DNA of 64,000 bases from Noviluteimonas sp052115395 (lineage in GTDB: Bacteria; Pseudomonadota; Gammaproteobacteria; Xanthomonadales; Xanthomonadaceae): NCBI GenBank assembly GCA_052115395.1, contig JBFRGO010000002.1, one strand, 5' to 3'. The position numbers and the translations under genes are program-made. The notes beneath the pieces were generated by a model that was not told where the DNA came from, made no database searches, and was given only the letters and a program-made list of their open reading frames with translations. Positions within the stretch are counted from its first letter, which is position 1; every line of letters begins with the position of its first letter. Shown one piece after another: positions 41,049 to 49,307 of this stretch.

Positions 41049-41425
41049 TGGGGCTTCACCGGCTTGAACACATCCAACAAGGAAACAAGGACCATTGCCG
41101 ACAGGCCCGCATAGAACAGGTAGATGCTCCAATCGAATTGCCACACCGCGAGGAGCGCAAGCAAGACGGCGATCGGGCCGACCACGGAGAGGGCGCCACG
41201 CATCGCATTCCGGTGGCGGTACCAAGCCACCGCGTTCGCCAGGAGCGCGAGGGCGGCAAACGCGGGCAGGAGCTTTCGGAACATCAGGCCTTCGTACGGG
41301 GCGAGAAAACCGAGGCCCAAGGCGAGCCCAAGTGACCCCAATGCAGGGAAACAGCCGGCGCACGAGAGCGCGCTCAGAAGGGCGGCACCGCTACTGGCTT
41401 TGTCGATCACTCTTGAGATATTCAT
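41036..41425 (-). CDS. MerC-like metal transporter
   Basis: This 129-residue inner-membrane protein has four predicted helices. The first carries CAGCFPALGSLG, the paired-cysteine motif with which MerC/MerT-type mercury importers take the metal. GLGFLAPYEG and FAALALLANAVAWY follow. It imports Hg(II) or a related thiophilic metal in the MerC family, but no mercuric reductase (MerA) is in the window, so the substrate here is uncertain. Start at complement 41425 (MNISRV). It is leftward, after nadE. Confidence 0.8.
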   Translation of the reverse strand: MNISRVIDKASSGAALLSALSCAGCFPALGSLGLALGLGFLAPYEGLMFRKLLPAFAALALLANAVAWYRHRNAMRGALSVVGPIAVLLALLAVWQFDWSIYLFYAGLSAMVLVSLLDVFKPVKPQCRA

Positions 41426-41557
41426 TTGCCAATGTAGGCGCGCACAAACCACGCGGTCAATCGTTTCTCTCGGTGAGCACCCTCGTGCGCAGATAGCGCC
41501 TACGAGGGGCTCGGCGACGATCGGGAATCATGGTCTCTCCGCTGATGCGCAGGTCGA

Positions 41558-43189
41558 CTAGTCGCGGTAACCGTTACTAATGGGATACCGACGTTCGCGC
41601 CCCAGCGCGCGGCGGGAAATCTTGGGCCCGGGCGCAGCCTGATGACGCTTCCATTCACTGGCGTGGACCAGGTCCAGCACGCGTTCGACGATCGACGAAT
41701 CGAATCCGGCTCGCGCGATTTCTTCGTAGGACTGTTCCTGATCGATATGTCGGAACAGAATTGCATCCAACACATCATAGGGCGGCAAGGTGTCCTGGTC
41801 GCGCTGATTGTCGCGAAGCTCCGCCGAAGGCGGACGTTCGATGACGCCCCACGGGATGACCGGCGCGCCAGCCACTGTGTTGCGCCAGCGTGCTAAGACG
41901 TAGACCTCACTCTTGTATAGGTCCTTGAGAGGTGCGTAGCCGCCGCACATATCGCCATAGATCGTCGTATAACCGACCGCGTATTCGCTCTTGTTACCCG
42001 TGGTCAGCAGCAAGCCGCCCAGCTTATTCGACAAGGCCATCAGCAGCGTGCCGCGCGCACGCGATTGGATGTTCTCCTCGGTGACGTCGGACTGCTGATA
42101 AGCGAACTGGGGGCAAAGCGCCGTAAGGAATCCCTCGAACGGCGATTCGATGGGCACCGTGTGCAACTCCACTCCGAGTGCCCGGCACTGCTCCTCGGCC
42201 AGGTCGTTCGACTGTGAAGCTGTGTACCTCGAGGGCATTCGCACCGCACAGACGTTCTCCGCGCCCAACGCGTCCACTACGATCGCGAGCACGACGGCGG
42301 AGTCCAGCCCGCCGGATAGTCCGACCCAAGCGCGGCGAAAGCCATTCTTGTGGCAGTAGTCACGTGTGCCGCACACCACTGCGCGCCAAGCCAGACCATC
42401 GCGGCTCTCATCGGCGTCGGCCGGCCATGAGGCGGGGGCGAATTTCTTCAGCTCCTTGTCGAAGTCGGCAATGAGCCAGTGCGACTCGAACGCCACCGCC
42501 GCCGGGTGCACGTGGCCGTTGCCGTCGGCGAGTAACGAGGCGCCGTCAAAGAGAAGGCCGTCCTGACCACCGACCACGTTGACATAGGCGATGGCGACAT
42601 TGTGTTCGCGCGTGCGCTGGGCGAGCAGCGCGTCGCGCTCAGCGTGCTTGTCGCGCTCGAACGGCGACGCATTGGGAACCAGCACCAAGTCCGCCCCCGC
42701 GGCCGCAGTTTCCGCAATAGGATCGATGCCCCAGAGGTCCTGGCAAATCAGAAGTCCTGTCTGAACGCCGTTGACCTCAAACACGCACGCGCGCGCGTCG
42801 GGATCGACTGCGAAATAGCGGCGTTCGTCGAACACCGCGAAGTTGGGCAAGTCCCGTTTGCGATACGTTGTGGCGATGCACCCGTCACGCAACACGCTGG
42901 CGGCGTTGTACACCACTGCACCCGCTGCCTCCGGCCAACCCACCACGGCAACAATGCCAAACGTGCTCTCGGCGATGCGCTGCAATGCCTGGTCACAGTC
43001 GGCCAGGAACTGCGGGCGCAGCAACAAGTCCTCGGGCGGATAACCGCTGATCGCCAGTTCCGGAAAGAGCACCAAATCGGCGCGGTACCGATCGCGGGCC
43101 TCGGCGATTAGGGAAATGATCCGGTCCGTGTTGCCGGCGAGGTCTCCGACCGCAAAATCGAATTGCGCCAGGGCCAGCCGCAGGCTCAT
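41558..43189 (-). CDS. nadE: Glutamine-dependent NAD+ synthetase
   Basis: This 543-residue protein has an N-terminal nitrilase-type glutaminase domain with catalytic E44 (FPELAISGYP), K111 (YRKRDLPNF) and C149 (LLICQDLWG). It also has a C-terminal synthetase with the PP-loop SGGLDS (292-297) and GNKSEYAVGYTTIYGD. It turns nicotinate adenine dinucleotide into NAD+. All key residues are present, so it should be active. Unusually it sits in a metal-resistance island. Its ATG overlaps the pbrR stop by four bases, making it translationally coupled to a metal-sensing regulator. Confidence 0.95.
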   Translation of the reverse strand: MSLRLALAQFDFAVGDLAGNTDRIISLIAEARDRYRADLVLFPELAISGYPPEDLLLRPQFLADCDQALQRIAESTFGIVAVVGWPEAAGAVVYNAASVLRDGCIATTYRKRDLPNFAVFDERRYFAVDPDARACVFEVNGVQTGLLICQDLWGIDPIAETAAAGADLVLVPNASPFERDKHAERDALLAQRTREHNVAIAYVNVVGGQDGLLFDGASLLADGNGHVHPAAVAFESHWLIADFDKELKKFAPASWPADADESRDGLAWRAVVCGTRDYCHKNGFRRAWVGLSGGLDSAVVLAIVVDALGAENVCAVRMPSRYTASQSNDLAEEQCRALGVELHTVPIESPFEGFLTALCPQFAYQQSDVTEENIQSRARGTLLMALSNKLGGLLLTTGNKSEYAVGYTTIYGDMCGGYAPLKDLYKSEVYVLARWRNTVAGAPVIPWGVIERPPSAELRDNQRDQDTLPPYDVLDAILFRHIDQEQSYEEIARAGFDSSIVERVLDLVHASEWKRHQAAPGPKISRRALGRERRYPISNGYRD

Positions 43190-43590
43190 GACACCGCTGC
43201 AACGGGCTGCCGCAAGGTCGCCAGGATCGTGCAGGCACCGCGCTCTCCCCCGCGGCAGCAGCCGATCGTGCGCTCCAATTCCGCGGCCATGCGCTGCAGG
43301 TCGGAAATGCGGGCCTGGATGTCGCTGAGATGCTGGCGCGCCAGCAGGTCGACCTCGTCGCAGGAGAGCACCGGGTCCTGGGCCAGGCGAAGCAGGCTGC
43401 GGATTTCTTCAAGGGTGAAGCCCAGATCCCGGCCACGGGCGATGAAGCGCAGCCGCTCAACGTCCGCCGGGGTGTATGCGCGGTATCCGCTGCCGGTGCG
43501 CCCGGGGCGCGGCATCAAACCGATCCGTTCGTAGTAACGGATGGTTTCCAGGTGACAACCACTGGACAATGCCGCCTCACTGATTTTCAT
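43186..43590 (-). CDS. pbrR: MerR-family metal-sensing regulator (PbrR/CadR-like)
   Basis: This 134-residue protein has the MerR winged helix at the N-terminus (HLETIRYYERIGLMPRPGRTGSGYRAY), the long dimerisation helix, and metal-site cysteines in the positions used by Pb/Cd/Zn sensors: one in LSCDEVD and a C-terminal pair in GCCRGGERGACTIL. It activates the facing promoter at 43602-43632 by untwisting its long spacer when metal binds. Start at complement 43590; an ATG two codons earlier is possible. Divergent from pbrT and overlapping nadE. The symbol is given from the neighbour pbrT. Confidence 0.87.
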   Translation of the reverse strand: MKISEAALSSGCHLETIRYYERIGLMPRPGRTGSGYRAYTPADVERLRFIARGRDLGFTLEEIRSLLRLAQDPVLSCDEVDLLARQHLSDIQARISDLQRMAAELERTIGCCRGGERGACTILATLRQPVAAVS

Positions 43591-43601
43591 TCGCATCTCG
43601 C

Positions 43602-43632
43602 TTGACTCTGTAGCTGCTACGGACTTTACGCT
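43602..43632 (+). promoter_or_regulatory. MerR-type promoter/operator for pbrT
   Basis: -35 TTGACT (43602-43607) and -10 TACGCT (43627-43632) are separated by 19 bases, the overlong spacer typical of MerR-family promoters. The dyad CTGTAGC-T-GCTACGG (43608-43622) fills the spacer and closely resembles known PbrR operators. It lies between the starts of pbrR and pbrT. Confidence 0.85.
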
Positions 43633-43691
43633 GCCCGCCATTCGGATTCCAAGCGCGGCCTTACCACGCCCGCCCCAAATGGACAAAGCCT

Positions 43692-45662
43692 GTGCTCTCA
43701 AGTGATTTCTGGAAGCGGTGTGCGCTGGTGGTCGTCCTTTGGTGCGGCGGGTTCACCGCCGCCTGGGCGGAGGATCCGCAATCCCAGGCGCGCCAAGCCT
43801 GGCAGTTGCTGGACTACATCGCGGTCGACTATGCCGGCGCCGTACGCGACGGACAGGTCGTCGAGGCCGGCGAATATGCAGAGATGCAGGAGTTCGGCGC
43901 CACCGTACGCGAGAAGCTGCAGGCGTTGCCCGCACAGCCGCAACAGCCAACGCTGCTCGCCGCAGCGGACGCATTGAATGCAAGCATCGCCAAGCGCGAA
44001 TCACCCGAGCGCGTGGCCAAGGCAGCGCATGCATTGGCGGACCAACTACTCACGGCGTATGGGATTGAGGCGCGGCCCAAAGCGCCACCGCGTGTTGGCG
44101 CGGCTGCGCACCTTTATGCGCAGCAGTGTGCCGCGTGCCATGGCCAATCCGGTCATGGCGATGGCCCGGCCGCCGCCAGCCTGACCCCGCGACCGATCGC
44201 GTTTGCGGATGCGCAGCGCGCCGCGCAGCGCAGTCCGCTCGCGCTGTACCAAGTGATCAGCCAGGGATTGCCAGGAACTGCGATGACGAGCTTCGGGCAC
44301 CTGTCCGATGCCGACCGATGGGCACTGGCGTTCTACGTGAGCGGGCTCGCGTACGGCCCCGAGGACAAGGCGCAAGGCGAAGCCTTGTGGCGCAAGAATC
44401 CCGCGCTGCACGCGATCGTCCCCTCCCTCGAGGCCTTGTCGCGCGCTAGCGAGCGAGACCTCGCGCAATCCCTCCAGGCCGATCAGGCCAAGGCGATCAC
44501 CGCCTATCTGCGCGCGCATCCAGAAGCCGTGCAGGAGCAACACCAAACTTCGACTGCCACGTTCTCCATCGCGCGCAATCGATTAAATGATGCACTGCAG
44601 TCCTACCGGGCCGGTGATCGTGCGCAGGCCAAGGCGCTAGCGCTGTCGGCTTATCTGGACGGCGTCGAACCCGTCGAGCCGATGCTGGCAGCGCGCAATC
44701 GTCAGCTCATGCGCCAGATCGAAACCGCGATGGGCCGGTTTCGCGCGCAAATCGGGGAAGGCGTTCCAGACACTGCGTTGACCGCGCAGGCCACGCAGAT
44801 CGCAACGCTCTTCGATCGGGCGCAAGCAGTCTTGCAAGAGAGCCATACCGATGCAACCACGGCTTTCGTGGGCAGCTTTACCATCTTGTTGCGCGAGGGG
44901 CTGGAGGCGTTGCTGATCGTGATCGGCATGATCGCGTTCCTGCGCAAGGCCGAACGCCGTGACGTGTTGCCGTATGTGCACGCTGGCTGGATTGGCGCCT
45001 TGTTGGCCGGCGTGGTGACTTGGGCGATCGCCACTTACCTAGTGGGGGTCAGCGGTGCCAATCGAGAGGTAACCGAAGGGCTCTCGGCCTTGTTTGCCGC
45101 GGCCGTGCTGCTCAGCGTCGGAATCTGGATGCACCAGAAAAGTCTGGCCGGGCGTTGGCAGCATTATCTACAAGCGAAGATGTCAGCTGCGCTCACTCGG
45201 CGCTCGGCCATCTTCCTGTTCTCGCTCGCCTTCATCGCCGTCTATCGCGAAGTGTTTGAGACCATTTTGTTCTTCATTGCAATGTGGAGTGAGCACAACG
45301 GCGGTGCGATTGTCGCTGGATTGATCGCGGGCACCGCCGTGCTGGCTGCAGTGGCGTTCTGGATGCTGCGCATCAGTCGCCGCCTGCCGATCAGCCAGTT
45401 CTTTTCGATCAGTTCGATCCTGATTGCGATTCTGGCCGTCGTGTTGGTCGGCAAGGGTATTGCCGCATTGCAGGAAGCCGGGTGGGTTGCGCAAGCGCTG
45501 GTTAGTGCACCGCGTATCGAATGGCTGGGCGTATATCCCTCCTGGCAGTCGCTGATCGCCCAGGTTGCCGTTGCCCTTGCTGCTGCGATCGGCTTCTGGA
45601 TGAATATGCGCTCGTCGCGAACTGCTGTGCCGGCGGCCAAGACGGAAGGATCGCCGCGATGA
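43692..45662 (+). CDS. pbrT: PbrT-type lead/iron permease with fused cytochrome c (FTR1 family)
   Basis: This 656-residue protein has a signal peptide, then a periplasmic part (to about 390) with a cytochrome c haem site C146-A-A-C149-H. The C-terminal half is an FTR1-type permease of seven helices with both REXXE metal motifs, R401-E-G-L-E405 and R519-E-V-F-E523. This is the structure of PbrT of Cupriavidus, which takes up Pb(II), and of EfeU-like iron permeases. The GTG at 43692 gives the signal peptide but has only a weak ribosome site. It is downstream of a PbrR-type promoter and overlaps the CDF gene. Confidence 0.9.
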   Translation: MLSSDFWKRCALVVVLWCGGFTAAWAEDPQSQARQAWQLLDYIAVDYAGAVRDGQVVEAGEYAEMQEFGATVREKLQALPAQPQQPTLLAAADALNASIAKRESPERVAKAAHALADQLLTAYGIEARPKAPPRVGAAAHLYAQQCAACHGQSGHGDGPAAASLTPRPIAFADAQRAAQRSPLALYQVISQGLPGTAMTSFGHLSDADRWALAFYVSGLAYGPEDKAQGEALWRKNPALHAIVPSLEALSRASERDLAQSLQADQAKAITAYLRAHPEAVQEQHQTSTATFSIARNRLNDALQSYRAGDRAQAKALALSAYLDGVEPVEPMLAARNRQLMRQIETAMGRFRAQIGEGVPDTALTAQATQIATLFDRAQAVLQESHTDATTAFVGSFTILLREGLEALLIVIGMIAFLRKAERRDVLPYVHAGWIGALLAGVVTWAIATYLVGVSGANREVTEGLSALFAAAVLLSVGIWMHQKSLAGRWQHYLQAKMSAALTRRSAIFLFSLAFIAVYREVFETILFFIAMWSEHNGGAIVAGLIAGTAVLAAVAFWMLRISRRLPISQFFSISSILIAILAVVLVGKGIAALQEAGWVAQALVSAPRIEWLGVYPSWQSLIAQVAVALAAAIGFWMNMRSSRTAVPAAKTEGSPR

Positions 45663-46339
45663 GTGGCTGCGGCTGCAATGACGCGGCAACGGTACTGAGT
45701 GCGAATACGGATCGCGCGCGGCGCCGTGTGCTGTGGATCGTGCTGATCATCAACGTAATCTTGTTTGTCGGCGAATTCAGCGTGGGCTGGTGGTCCGACT
45801 CCAGTGCGCTGCAGGCCGACTCGCTGGACAGCTTGGGCGATGCGTCAGTCTACGTGTTGAGCTTGATGGTCATCGGCGGCACGCTCCGCCAGCGCACCAA
45901 GGCGGTCTTTCTCAAGGGTGGGATCCAGGCCCTGTTCGGGCTGGGCGTGTTGATTGAAGTCGCTCGCAGTGCCTGGCTCGGCGCCGACCCCCGGCCTTCA
46001 TACATGGCCATTGCCGCTGCGGTGGCGCTAGTCGCGAACCTCACCTGCTTCGCTTTGCTCACGCGCTTTCGCAGTGACGATATGAACATGCGATCGGTCT
46101 GGCTGTGTTCGCGAAATGACTTAGTGAACAACGCCGGAGTAATCATCGCTGCCGCACTGGTGGCCTGGCTGCACAGCCCTTGGCCCGACTTGGTGGTCGG
46201 CACGCTCGTGGCGGTGTTGTTCCTGCGTACGGCTCGGACGGTGCTTACCGAAGGCTGGGCGGACTGGCAGCGGCGAGAGGTGAAATCCGCTCCTGCCTGT
46301 GCGGCCGCGCCCGCGTCCACCAAGCATGAAATTTCATAA
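45659..46339 (+). CDS. Cation transporter of the CDF family (short form)
   Basis: This 226-residue, six-helix protein overlaps pbrT by four bases. It starts with a Cys-rich MSGCGCND. Transmembrane metal site A has Asp in place of the usual His (SALQADSLDSLGD instead of DAxH...D). The second half-site reads CSRNDLVNN. It lacks the C-terminal cytoplasmic domain of CzcD. It is a CDF-like exporter found next to PbrT, probably moving the same metal. The altered site suggests different selectivity. Confidence 0.78.
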   Translation: MSGCGCNDAATVLSANTDRARRRVLWIVLIINVILFVGEFSVGWWSDSSALQADSLDSLGDASVYVLSLMVIGGTLRQRTKAVFLKGGIQALFGLGVLIEVARSAWLGADPRPSYMAIAAAVALVANLTCFALLTRFRSDDMNMRSVWLCSRNDLVNNAGVIIAAALVAWLHSPWPDLVVGTLVAVLFLRTARTVLTEGWADWQRREVKSAPACAAAPASTKHEIS

Positions 46340-46367
46340 CACCGGTTCCGCCCTGTATGCTGGTTCG

Positions 46368-46748
46368 ATGCATGTCGCCACCACTCCGACCCTGCTCGCC
46401 CGCTTGCGCCGATCCGCGCGGCTGGCGATGCTCGTCCTGGTGTTGATGGTGTTGAAGATTGGCGCGGCAAGCGCCTGTGTCAGTCATGACTTCGCCGAGT
46501 TGGGATTCGGCACGGGGAGTACTCATGAAGTCGTGGCGAAGGCAGCACCTTCCGCCGCAGACGATGTGAGTCTTGGCACTTCGGCGCACGCCGCCACTTG
46601 CCAGCATTGCAGTTGCCATCACGCGGCAGCGGTCCTGCCCAAAGCCGACGCGGTGTTTGCCGACGTTCTTGGAAGGCTGCCGGCGCTAGCCCTTCGAGAG
46701 CGGCCAAACGCATCGCTGCGCATTGAACTAAAGCCACCGATTGTCTGA
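46368..46748 (+). CDS. Small Cys/His-rich exported protein upstream of czcC (CzcI/CopL-like position)
   Basis: This 126-residue protein has an N-terminal hydrophobic helix (LAMLVLVLMVLKIGAASA), signal peptide or anchor. A metal-binding cluster HAATCQHCSCHHAAAVLP follows in the mature part. Position and composition resemble the small proteins (CzcI, CopL) that lead heavy-metal RND operons and modulate them. An ATG at 46326, overlapping the CDF stop region, would add 14 residues. The exact family is uncertain. Confidence 0.65.
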   Translation: MHVATTPTLLARLRRSARLAMLVLVLMVLKIGAASACVSHDFAELGFGTGSTHEVVAKAAPSAADDVSLGTSAHAATCQHCSCHHAAAVLPKADAVFADVLGRLPALALRERPNASLRIELKPPIV

Positions 46749-46762
46749 GTGACGTGTATTTC

Positions 46763-46784
46763 CCTCCGGCGCTTGCGCCGGAGG
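46763..46784 (+). other. Perfect hairpin in the czcC leader
   Basis: CCTCCGGCGC (46763-46772) and GCGCCGGAGG (46775-46784) are exact inverted copies around TT. There is no T-tract. It sits 26 bases before czcC and may be an mRNA processing or attenuation structure. Confidence 0.7.
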
Positions 46785-46809
46785 CACCGTCATTCAGAGG
46801 ATTCTTCCA

Positions 46810-48090
46810 ATGCATTTTGTTCTTACGCCGCGCGGACGATGCGTCCCGCGGCTGGCTGGCGCCATTCTGGTGGCTTGCCTGCTGGCAGGCCCCGTTTCTG
46901 CGGCCAACCCTCCGGCGACCCGCGCGCCTGCACCGATTCGTGAAGCCTTGCAGTTGGCGTGGCAGCGTCATCCGACTTATCGCGCCACCGAGGCGCAGCT
47001 CGCGGCCGCCCAAGCGCGCCTCGATGCGGCGGGCCAACCGTTATACAACCCCGAGCTGGACCTCGAGGGCGAAGACGAAGGGCCTGATCGGACGACAACC
47101 GCTGGCATCAACCTCACGTTGGACCTCAGTGGTAAGCGCCGTGTGCGTCGCGACGCGGCCGCCGCGCGCGTCGATCAGGTCACCGCCGAAGCGAAGATGC
47201 GCCGGCGCGACTTCACCAGGCAGTGGTTCGCGAGTTGGGCGGATTTCCAGACGGCGCAGCAACGCGTCCGCACGGGCGAACGTCGCCTTGCGCTGGTGAT
47301 GCGTTTCGCCGAATTAGCCGACAAGCAATTCGCCGCCGACGACATCTCCGGGCTCGAACGCGACTTGGCGCAGCTGGCGCGAGATGAGGCCCAAGCCGAG
47401 CAGTCGCAACTGATTGCAGAGCGTGCGGACGCCGAAGCGCGCTTCCGCGCTGTGGGTGGGATCCCCGCGTCGCTTGCCGGGATCGAATTACCGTCAAATG
47501 CGTTGCCGCCCCCGAGCGTACCAGCGATGGGCATCGAGCAACTCCCCGATTGGCAGGCGGCGCAGGCGGCCGCGTTGGTGGCCGAGCGCGAAGTCACCGT
47601 CGCCCGTCGCAACCGCATCGCCGATCCCACCGTCGGGGTCTACGGAGGGCGTGTGGACTACGGCCCTGTGCAGGACAACGTGGTGGGGGTGTCAGTGACG
47701 ATCCCCTTGTTCGTCCGCAACTCTTATCGCGCCGAAGTGGTGGCTGCCCAGGCTGACGCCGAAGTTGCGGCTGCCGACGCCAACCGGATCGAGCTCGAAC
47801 TGGTCGCGGACCGTCAGCGTGCCATCGACAGCTACGCCGCCGCGCGATCGGCATGGTCGCGGTGGCAAGGCAGTCGGGGTACCGACGTTGAGCGCCGCGC
47901 CAATCTGCTTGAACGCTTGTGGCGCGAAGGCGAAGTGTCCACAGCGGATTACCTGCTGCAACTCAATCAGACCCTCGACACTCAGCTTGCCGGTGCCGAA
48001 CTTGAAGCGCGCCTGTGGCGCAGCTATGCCGACTACCTTGCCGCCACCGGTCAGCTCGAACGCTGGGCCGGCCTGGAGGGCACTCCATGA
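46810..48090 (+). CDS. czcC: Outer-membrane factor of the czc-like efflux system
   Basis: This 426-residue TolC-family protein has a signal peptide (LAGAILVACLLAGPVSA), two repeats of paired coiled-coil helices (AQLAAAQARLDAAGQPLYNPEL and REVTVARRNRIADPTVGV) and beta-strand pairs. It forms the outer-membrane channel for the pump below. Its stop overlaps czcB (ATGA at 48087-48090), with GGAGGG upstream. Confidence 0.88.
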   Translation: MHFVLTPRGRCVPRLAGAILVACLLAGPVSAANPPATRAPAPIREALQLAWQRHPTYRATEAQLAAAQARLDAAGQPLYNPELDLEGEDEGPDRTTTAGINLTLDLSGKRRVRRDAAAARVDQVTAEAKMRRRDFTRQWFASWADFQTAQQRVRTGERRLALVMRFAELADKQFAADDISGLERDLAQLARDEAQAEQSQLIAERADAEARFRAVGGIPASLAGIELPSNALPPPSVPAMGIEQLPDWQAAQAAALVAEREVTVARRNRIADPTVGVYGGRVDYGPVQDNVVGVSVTIPLFVRNSYRAEVVAAQADAEVAAADANRIELELVADRQRAIDSYAAARSAWSRWQGSRGTDVERRANLLERLWREGEVSTADYLLQLNQTLDTQLAGAELEARLWRSYADYLAATGQLERWAGLEGTP

Positions 48091-49277
48091 GAGAAATTCC
48101 GATGAATCGTATTCGTTTCCTGCTGCTGCCGCTGTCGGCGGCGTTGCTGCTTGCGCTGGTCGCCTGCTCCAGATCGCCCGACGCCGATGCAACCAAGCCC
48201 GGCGCCGAGGCCGAGCACGCCGAGGGCGAGGAAGGCCACGCCGAGAGCGGTGAGGAAGAAGCGCCCGGCGCGGTGAAGATGGACGATGCGGCGATGAAGG
48301 CCGCCGGCATCCGTCTGCAGACCCTGCAGCCGTCTGCACTCAGCGAGGAACTGCGTGCCCCGGGCGAAGTGGTCGACAGTGCCTACGGCACCACGTTGAT
48401 CACGCCGCGCGTCGAAGCGCTGGTCGTACGACGCCACGCCAAGCTCGGTGACGAAGTGCGTGCGGGGGCCCCGCTGGCGACGTTGGCGAGCGTGGAAGTT
48501 TCCGATGCGCAAGCCGAACTGCGCATCGCTGAACAGGAGTGGCGCCGGGTTTCCGCGCTCGGCCGCGACGCCGTGGCCGGCCGTCGAATTACCGAGGCCA
48601 AGGTCGCGGTCGACCGCGCACGCGCCAAGGCGCAAGCCTACGGGCTGCCGGGTACCGCCAGCGGCGGGGTCAACGGACAGTTCACGCTGACCGCGCCGCA
48701 CGCCGGCCGTATCACGGAGGACGAGTTTGTCGTCGGCGAGCGGATCGAGCCGGGCAAGGCGCTGTTCCGACTGGTCGATGAGTCGACCGTCTGGGTCGAT
48801 GCCAAGCTGCCCTCAGGCACGGTGTCGCGCATCGAACCCGGTAGCCCGGCGATTATCGTAGTGGGCGGCGAACGCATCAACGGCAAGGTACTACGCAGCG
48901 CCCATCGCACCTCCGATGCGACGCGCACGGCCAGCGTCCGGCTGGAAGTGCCGAACAAGGGTGACCGTCTGCACGGCGGCGATTTCGTCGAGGTGTACTT
49001 CAACGCCGCCTCGGCAAGCAATGTCGACAACAAGGCCGCTACCCAGCTTGCCATTCCGACCGACGCGCTGATGCAGCTCGAAGGCGAAACCGTGGTGTTT
49101 CGCCGAAACGCCGAAGGCGCCTTGGAACCGGTGTCCGTGCGCACCGGCGAAGTGATCGGCGATCGCACTGTGATCCGCGAAGGCCTCAAGGCCGGCGATA
49201 CCGTCGTCGTGGCCGGCGCTTTCGCAGTGAAGTCGCAGATCCTCAAGGCGCAACTGGGAGAAGGGCATGGTCATTGA
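48087..49277 (+). CDS. czcB: Membrane-fusion protein of the czc-like efflux system
   Basis: This 396-residue periplasmic adaptor is a lipoprotein (LLLALVAC lipobox). It begins with an acidic, His-bearing segment (AEHAEGEEGHAESGEEE) that may bind metal, as in CzcB. It has the usual barrel-sandwich (PRVEALVVRRHAKLGDEV), helical hairpin and beta-barrel. It ends with GEGHGH. It bridges CzcC and CzcA and may hand metal ions to the pump. Confidence 0.9.
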   Translation: MREIPMNRIRFLLLPLSAALLLALVACSRSPDADATKPGAEAEHAEGEEGHAESGEEEAPGAVKMDDAAMKAAGIRLQTLQPSALSEELRAPGEVVDSAYGTTLITPRVEALVVRRHAKLGDEVRAGAPLATLASVEVSDAQAELRIAEQEWRRVSALGRDAVAGRRITEAKVAVDRARAKAQAYGLPGTASGGVNGQFTLTAPHAGRITEDEFVVGERIEPGKALFRLVDESTVWVDAKLPSGTVSRIEPGSPAIIVVGGERINGKVLRSAHRTSDATRTASVRLEVPNKGDRLHGGDFVEVYFNAASASNVDNKAATQLAIPTDALMQLEGETVVFRRNAEGALEPVSVRTGEVIGDRTVIREGLKAGDTVVVAGAFAVKSQILKAQLGEGHGH

Positions 49278-49307
49278 TCTGATTCTCCCGATCCCGGGAG
49301 GTGCACC

